28,814 bases of DNA, taken from the NCBI GenBank assembly GCA_017456805.1, contig JAFTIQ010000012.1:1-28814 (forward strand), in the 5' to 3' direction. The stretch comes from Lentisphaeria bacterium. Lineage in GTDB: Bacteria > Verrucomicrobiota > Lentisphaeria > Victivallales > UBA1829. The number at the start of each line of letters is the position of its first letter. Position 1 is the first letter of the stretch. The notes under the pieces were generated by a model that ran no database searches, was not told the origin of the DNA, and saw only the letters and a list, made by a program, of their open reading frames with translations. The translations under genes and the position numbers were made by a program. Shown piece after piece: positions 25,296 through 28,814 of the stretch.

Positions 25296-25423
25296 GTCAG
25301 CCAAAAAGCAAGCTGTTTGAACTCAAAATCAGGAAACAGAAGGAGACTGCAGAAAAATGAGGCAAAGAATATGAAACACCTGACGGATTGTATTGATATA
25401 AGAAGATTTTACGTTCAAAATCA

Positions 25424-25492
25424 CCGGAAAAAAGGCAAAAAAATGGTGGGACCTGCCGGGTTTGAACCAGCGACCAAGTGATTATGAGTCAC
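25424..25492 (-). repeat. Right island junction repeat
   Basis: Direct-repeat partner of 13473-13539. Positions 25444-25492 are identical to the left copy over 49 bp, and 25424-25443 match apart from A-tract length. Recombination between the copies would excise the island and leave one intact tRNA-Ile gene. Confidence 0.85.
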
Positions 25493-25519
25493 CTGCTCTA
25501 ACCACTGAGCTAAGGTCCC
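25444..25519 (-). tRNA. ileX: tRNA-Ile(CAU), AUA-decoding
   Basis: The 76-nt gene includes encoded CCA. Acceptor GGGACCT pairs with AGGTCCC. The D arm contains TAGCTCAGTGGTTAGAGC, the anticodon loop is CTCATAA with anticodon CAT, and the T arm has GGTTCAAACC. The sequence is strikingly close to E. coli tRNA-Ile2: TTAGCTCAGTGGTTAGAGCA and TTGGTCGCTGGTTCAA are shared. It is therefore best read as the lysidine-modified AUA decoder rather than elongator tRNA-Met. It is the island's integration site, reconstituted by the element's 3' half. A promoter (TTGAAA, 16 bp, TATATT) lies upstream at 25533-25560 on the minus strand. Confidence 0.9.
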
Positions 25520-25532
25520 ATGTCAGGATTGT

Positions 25533-25560
25533 AATATAACCTGTTTATCAGAGATTTCAA
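25533..25560 (-). promoter_or_regulatory. Candidate tRNA-Ile promoter
   Basis: On the minus strand TTGAAA (25560-25555), a 16-bp spacer and TATATT (25538-25533) end 13 bp before the first tRNA base. The rubrerythrin terminator upstream makes a separate promoter necessary. Confidence 0.5.
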
Positions 25561-25572
25561 GAAGAAAATAAA

Positions 25573-25606
25573 AAAAAGGACTCTTCTGAATCAGAAAAGT
25601 CCTGTT
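25573..25606 (-). terminator. Rubrerythrin terminator
   Basis: On the minus strand AGGACTTTTCTGA pairs with TTCAGAAGAGTCCT (one G.T pair), followed by a run of seven or more T. It lies 22 bp past the rubrerythrin stop. The plus strand also has a T-rich flank (GTTTTTTC), so it could act in both directions. Confidence 0.85.
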
Positions 25607-25627
25607 TTTTCTGCTTTGAAATCAGAA

Positions 25628-26161
25628 TCAATAATTCAATGCTTCGATTTCAAAGTATGCTTTGGGATGTTTGCAGACGGGGCAGAGTTCGGGAGCTGCT
25701 TCGCCAATGTAAATGTGTCCGCAATTGCGGCATTCCCAACGGTTTTCTCCGACGCGAACCCAGACTTCACCCTTTTCAACGTTTTCAGCCAGTTTGTTGT
25801 AACGTTCTTCATGGTGTTTTTCAATTTCAGCGACGCGTGCGAACTGGCGGGCAAGATCATCGAAACCTTCCGCAGCGGCTTCTTCTGAGAAACGTTTGTA
25901 CATATCTGTCCATTCTTCATGTTCACCGGCTGCAGCTGCTTTCAGGTTTGCAAGGGTATCGCCGATACCGTTAAGGGCTTTGAACCAGAGTTTTGCATGT
26001 TCTTTTTCGTTGTTGGCAGTCTTTTCAAAGAGAGCTGCGATCTGTTCGTAGCCTTCTTTTTTAGCTTTGCTTGCGAAATAGGTGTATTTGTTGCGTGCCT
26101 GAGATTCTCCGGCGAATGCGTACCAGAGGTTTGCTTCTGTTTTGCTTCCTTTCAGATCCAT
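25628..26161 (-). CDS. rbr: Rubrerythrin
   Basis: The 177-aa protein has an N-terminal ferritin-like diiron four-helix domain (about residues 1-135) with Glu ligands in FAGESQARN and an E-x-x-H pair in [10 protein letters not shown] (Glu52, His55). A second set lies near [10 protein letters not shown]. The C-terminal rubredoxin-like domain has CRNC (144-147) and CPVC (160-163) for the FeS4 centre. Rubrerythrins reduce hydrogen peroxide in the cytoplasm of anaerobes. AGGAG lies upstream of the ATG. The gene is divergent from the GntR regulator and has a long structured leader. Its presence fits an anaerobe. Confidence 0.96.
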   Translation of the reverse strand: MDLKGSKTEANLWYAFAGESQARNKYTYFASKAKKEGYEQIAALFEKTANNEKEHAKLWFKALNGIGDTLANLKAAAAGEHEEWTDMYKRFSEEAAAEGFDDLARQFARVAEIEKHHEERYNKLAENVEKGEVWVRVGENRWECRNCGHIYIGEAAPELCPVCKHPKAYFEIEALNY

Positions 26162-26300
26162 TTTCGTTTCTCCTGTTAACGGTTAAGTTATTGTTTGCGG
26201 AATGAGCTGTATTTAACAGACATGCTTTTCCGCAGAATAGTTCTTTGAGACTGACACAGTCTCTCTGAATGAAAGAATATAATTATTTTTCTAAAAAAAT
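26162..26300 (-). promoter_or_regulatory. Rubrerythrin promoter region and structured leader
   Basis: On the minus strand TTGATT, 16 bp, then TATATT lies about 115-140 bp before the start codon. The intervening leader can form a 7-bp hairpin GAGACTG-TGT-CAGTCTC (26263-26247). A second long stem, TGCGGAA with TTCCGCA (26234-26196), encloses an inner CTGT/ACAG pairing. The stems are clear; any regulatory role, such as mRNA stability or redox control, is inferred. Confidence 0.45.
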
Positions 26301-26406
26301 CAAGTCAGGAAAAAAAATTTTCTGCTTGTTCCGGAGAATTTTCATGGGAAAAAACTCTTTTCTTTTGAAAAAGGCTCTTTTTTTCATTATTTTTTATAAA
26401 AAGGGA

Positions 26407-26435
26407 TTGACAAAAAAAGTATAATGTGGTATAAT
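26407..26435 (+). promoter_or_regulatory. Consensus sigma-70-type promoter for the GntR gene
   Basis: TTGACA (26407-26412), exactly 17 bp, then TATAAT (26430-26435): both hexamers are perfect consensus. The start codon lies 57 bp downstream. Strong basal transcription of the regulator and its downstream GH130 gene would be expected unless repressed. No clear palindromic operator was found nearby. Confidence 0.8.
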
Positions 26436-26492
26436 TAAAGAAAATCAGGTAGGAAAGTTTTGAAGAATGAGAAAATAGCCTGAGGTGGGAAA

Positions 26493-27623
26493 ATGATTCA
26501 TTATACAATAGAACGCCGGTCAGCGAAACCGGTATATATACAGTTGAAAGATACGTTGAAAGAGGCGATTGAGGATGGCAGGCTGAAACCGCTGTCCCAG
26601 ATGCCGCTGGTGACTCAGATTGCAGAGGATGCCGGTGTCAGTTTGCGTACAGCAGATAATGCTTTGCAGGAGTTGATCAAAGAAGGTCTATGCTTCCGGC
26701 GTCCGAAAAAAGGAACGTTTGTCCGCGGGAAGAATGTGATTCAGAAGCAGAAAGTTTGCGGGATTCTCGGGAACATTGACCCTGTATCCTATCCGCTGCA
26801 AACGCTTTTGTATTGCGGTATCATGGAGGCGGCAGTCCGTTCCGGACATCCTGCACTGGTGGTGATTCCGTCAGCTTGGGAGGATGATCCGGACAATTCG
26901 CCGGAAGCAGTGATTCAGCGATATGACCGGAGTGCAGAATTTGAAATGGTCGGATTATTTATCGTTGATGTCAGTTTATATGATGAAGCTGTTCTGCTTG
27001 CGGAACGTTTTCCGGAAAAGCGGTTTTTCTATTTGAACTATCAGGGAGAAGAGTTTTGCCGGATGCCTGCGAATATGGCGGCGGTGGTGAATGATGACTT
27101 TACCGGAGCGTATCAGCTTGCGGAGTATATTTTTTCGGAATACAAACCTGCTTCCGTGCTTGTTTTTACGATGCCCTTACGGAAGGGGGATATTACCTAT
27201 CAGGAACGCTGCCGGGGATACAAAGAAGCTTCAAAAGAGTATTCTGTGGAACATTTCGGCATTCTGGAAATGAAATTCTGCAGTTCTATGAACGATCAGC
27301 TTGATACCGCTTATCAGACGATGAAGCGTTATTTCAAAAAGGGAAATATGACAGATTTTATTTTCTGTGTCAATGACCTTTTGGCTTATGGTGCGAAGAA
27401 AGCTGTGGAAGAGCTTGGCTTGCAGGACCGGGTGCAGATCAGCGGATATGACTGCATCCACAATCTGCCGGATTACAGTGTCCCGTCCGTAAAAGTCTGC
27501 TACACGGAGATGGGGAAAAAAGGGTTTGAAAAGATGTTGAAAGAAGACGTTAAGATGCAGACGATCACAAAATTACCGCCTGAGATTATCAAAAAATCAA
27601 ATATTGCAGGAGCAGAAAAATGA
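26493..27623 (+). CDS. GntR-family regulator with LacI-like sugar-binding domain
   Basis: The 376-aa protein begins with a GntR winged helix (about residues 10-75): PVYIQLKDTLKEAIEDGRLK, then TQIAEDAGVSLRTADNALQELIKEG and RRPKKGTFV. It is fused to a periplasmic-binding-protein-like effector domain of the LacI/AraR type (about 85-365), with DFIFCVNDLLAYGAKKAVEELG and ISGYDCIHNLP. Such AraR-like proteins respond to sugars. It starts with a GTGGG/GAGG-type RBS region and overlaps the GH130 gene by 4 bp, so a mannoside or its product is a likely ligand. Confidence 0.9.
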   Translation: MIHYTIERRSAKPVYIQLKDTLKEAIEDGRLKPLSQMPLVTQIAEDAGVSLRTADNALQELIKEGLCFRRPKKGTFVRGKNVIQKQKVCGILGNIDPVSYPLQTLLYCGIMEAAVRSGHPALVVIPSAWEDDPDNSPEAVIQRYDRSAEFEMVGLFIVDVSLYDEAVLLAERFPEKRFFYLNYQGEEFCRMPANMAAVVNDDFTGAYQLAEYIFSEYKPASVLVFTMPLRKGDITYQERCRGYKEASKEYSVEHFGILEMKFCSSMNDQLDTAYQTMKRYFKKGNMTDFIFCVNDLLAYGAKKAVEELGLQDRVQISGYDCIHNLPDYSVPSVKVCYTEMGKKGFEKMLKEDVKMQTITKLPPEIIKKSNIAGAEK

Positions 27624-28681
27624 GCTTGAATGTAAAACGTTATGATGGCAATCCGATTCTGGGACCGCTTCCGGGCGTGCAGTGGCGCGGAACCGCAAGA
27701 AATCCCGGGGTCGTTTATGACGGAAAGATCTTTCACATGGTCTTTACCGCTGACCCGAAACCCTCTGACGGGATCATCCGGCTGGGGTATGCTTCCAGTA
27801 CAGACGGATTCCACTTTACGGAAAAAGAAGGTCCCTGGATGGATCATTCCCGCAGTCCGAAAGAATTCGACCATGCCGGCTGTGAAGATGCCCGGGTCAC
27901 GTTCCTGGATGGACGTTATTACATTGCTTATGCGGGAAGAACCCTGAATCAGGTGGACTTTGCATTCGGCGTGCGCCGTCTGGGTCCCAACGGAAATCTG
28001 AATCCCACATGGACGGAGAACTATCGCCGGGTCGGTTTGGCTGTGACCGATGATTTCAAGACTTTTGAAAAGCTTGGTCCGATCACAAGTGAGCATATCA
28101 GCGATGCAAACGTGGCACTCTTTCCGGAAAAAATCAATGGAAAATATGCCATGCTCCACCGTCCGACGGCTTTTATCCCGTGGACTCTTCCGCTGCATTA
28201 TCATCCGGGCTGCATCTGGCTTGCGTTTTCCGATAAGCTGACTTACTGGTCCAGCAACCGCCGGGAAATGCCCTGGGATATGGTGGACGGCGAAGATATT
28301 ATGGATGAAGTTCTTCTCATGGCTCCGGAAAAGAAGTGGGAAGAAACCAAGATCGGCGGTTCCGGCGTTCCCATTCCCACCGATGACGGCTGGCTGATGA
28401 CGTATCATGCTGTTGACCGCACCTGCTGTTACCGGATCGGGCTTGCACTGCTGGATCGGGAAGATCCCCGGAAAGTCATTGCAAGAACTCCGGATCCGAT
28501 CTTTGAACCCTATGACAAATGGGATTTTGCAGAATGCGGCTTGAAGTGCGTCTTCCCCTGCGCCAACGTCGTGATCGGCGATGAAGTCCTGATGTACTAC
28601 GGCTGCGGCGATAATTATACCAGCGTTGCAACCTTCTCCCTGAAGGAAGCTCTCGCCCATGTGAAACAGTTCAGACGGTAA
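27620..28681 (+). CDS. Glycoside hydrolase family 130 protein (mannoside phosphorylase-like)
   Basis: The 353-aa five-bladed-propeller protein has GH130 hallmarks: YDGNPILGP at the N-terminus, RNPGVVYDGKIFHMVFTA, the GCEDARVTFLDGRYYIAYAG segment (Glu89-Asp90-x-Arg92), and ISDANVALFPEKINGKYAMLHRP. It ends with IGGSGVPIPTDDGWLMTYHAV and CANVVIGDEVLMYYGCGD. GH130 enzymes cleave beta-mannosidic bonds, mostly by phosphorolysis to mannose-1-phosphate. The subfamily, and so the choice between mannosyl-glucose, mannan oligomer or mannosyl-GlcNAc, cannot be settled here. It has no signal peptide and would act on imported oligosaccharides. Translationally coupled to the upstream GntR regulator. Confidence 0.9.
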   Translation: MSLNVKRYDGNPILGPLPGVQWRGTARNPGVVYDGKIFHMVFTADPKPSDGIIRLGYASSTDGFHFTEKEGPWMDHSRSPKEFDHAGCEDARVTFLDGRYYIAYAGRTLNQVDFAFGVRRLGPNGNLNPTWTENYRRVGLAVTDDFKTFEKLGPITSEHISDANVALFPEKINGKYAMLHRPTAFIPWTLPLHYHPGCIWLAFSDKLTYWSSNRREMPWDMVDGEDIMDEVLLMAPEKKWEETKIGGSGVPIPTDDGWLMTYHAVDRTCCYRIGLALLDREDPRKVIARTPDPIFEPYDKWDFAECGLKCVFPCANVVIGDEVLMYYGCGDNYTSVATFSLKEALAHVKQFRR

Positions 28682-28721
28682 TCTCAATCATTATACTTAA
28701 CAACAGAGAGGAGATCTAACA

Positions 28722-28814
28722 ATGTTGAACAGACATCAAAGACTCAATCAGACTCAAGAAAGAAGTTCCGCGAAGCTGTCCGGTTCCGCCCCCGCCTGCA
28801 GGCGGGTAAAGCAC
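28722..28814 (+). CDS. 5' end of a gene cut by the window edge, possibly a pseudopilin
   Basis: An ATG with a strong GAGAGGAG site eight bases upstream opens a frame that runs to the window end: 31 codons of basic, polar sequence beginning MLNRHQRLNQTQ and ending APACRRVKH. In pseudopilins of PVC bacteria a variable basic leader of this kind precedes FTLIELLVV, so a prepilin-type protein is a reasonable guess, but the diagnostic part is outside the window. It lies 40 bp after the GH130 gene and may belong to the same operon. Confidence 0.4.
   Translation, partial: MLNRHQRLNQTQERSSAKLSGSAPACRRVKH

Larger units (their letters stand above)
13540..25491. mobile_element. tRNA-Ile-associated genomic island (~12 kb, apparently immobilised)
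   Basis: The region between the two tRNA-half repeats carries carbohydrate genes and decayed mobile DNA, unlike the housekeeping genes before it and rubrerythrin after it. Evidence for insertion: the duplicated tRNA 3' half, paired 11-bp repeats at both ends, two primase C-terminal fragments, transposon-like repeats, and a visibly A/T-richer style of coding sequence. No tyrosine or serine recombinase gene is visible, so it is probably a fixed remnant or was mobilised in trans. Exact borders within the direct repeat cannot be fixed. Confidence 0.8.

Noticed and set aside
25116..25481. A 121-codon plus-strand ORF ending in the tRNA
   Set aside because: It runs through low-complexity repeats and the tRNA gene on the wrong strand; chance reading frame.
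25444..25519. Elongator tRNA-Met
   Set aside because: Anticodon is CAU, but the body matches E. coli tRNA-Ile2 far better, so AUA-decoding tRNA-Ile is preferred.

Overview
The window looks like part of a chromosome from a glycan-degrading bacterium of the PVC superphylum, most likely a Lentisphaerota (Victivallales-like) species. This is an inference from three features: a pseudopilin with the [13 protein letters not shown] start and an H-X9-DG motif, a small exosortase-type membrane protein, and a high density of LacI/GntR-regulated glycoside hydrolase genes. No database search was possible.

Layout. (1) 1-1227: the 3' third of a 23S rRNA gene and a 5S rRNA gene. (2) 1228-1871: a gene-free, repeat-rich stretch with a two-unit array of hairpins separated by GCTTCAT, 9-bp-phased tandem repeats and a MITE-like element. 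(3) 1872-7381: a tightly packed run of genes for an RmuC-family protein, a flavin reductase-like protein, an AsmA-like protein, an orphan Opp/DppC-type permease, a mini-exosortase, signal peptidase I and a small anchored protein. (4) 7532-13403: a housekeeping operon purM-purT-hypothetical-rRNA methyltransferase-radC-acpS, several genes overlapping by 4 bp.

(5) About 13,490-25,490: a roughly 12-kb genomic island in a tRNA-Ile(CAU) gene. The intact tRNA is at 25444-25519. A displaced copy of its 3' half, with the same flank, lies at 13473-13539. Both ends also carry paired 11-bp repeats close to GTGGTACCTAT. The island holds a LacI-controlled minus-strand operon (pseudopilin, large secreted glycosidase-like protein, GH38 alpha-mannosidase, LacI regulator). 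It also holds a plus-strand LacI gene with a truncated six-hairpin glycosidase-like gene. The decayed mobile DNA comprises two fragments of a phage/plasmid-type primase C-terminus, a cluster of six 17-bp motifs and a MITE. No integrase is visible, so the island appears immobilised.

(6) 25520-28814: core sequence resumes with rubrerythrin, a divergent GntR-family regulator with a consensus promoter, a GH130 mannoside phosphorylase-like gene, and the start of another gene cut by the window edge, possibly a second pseudopilin.

Taken together, the island operon and the right-hand cluster suggest mannose-containing glycan use (GH38 alpha-mannosidase; GH130 phosphorylase). Each hydrolase set sits with its own sugar-sensing repressor, and the island set is led by a pseudopilin gene. 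That association of pseudopilin, hydrolases and repressor is the most system-like feature here.
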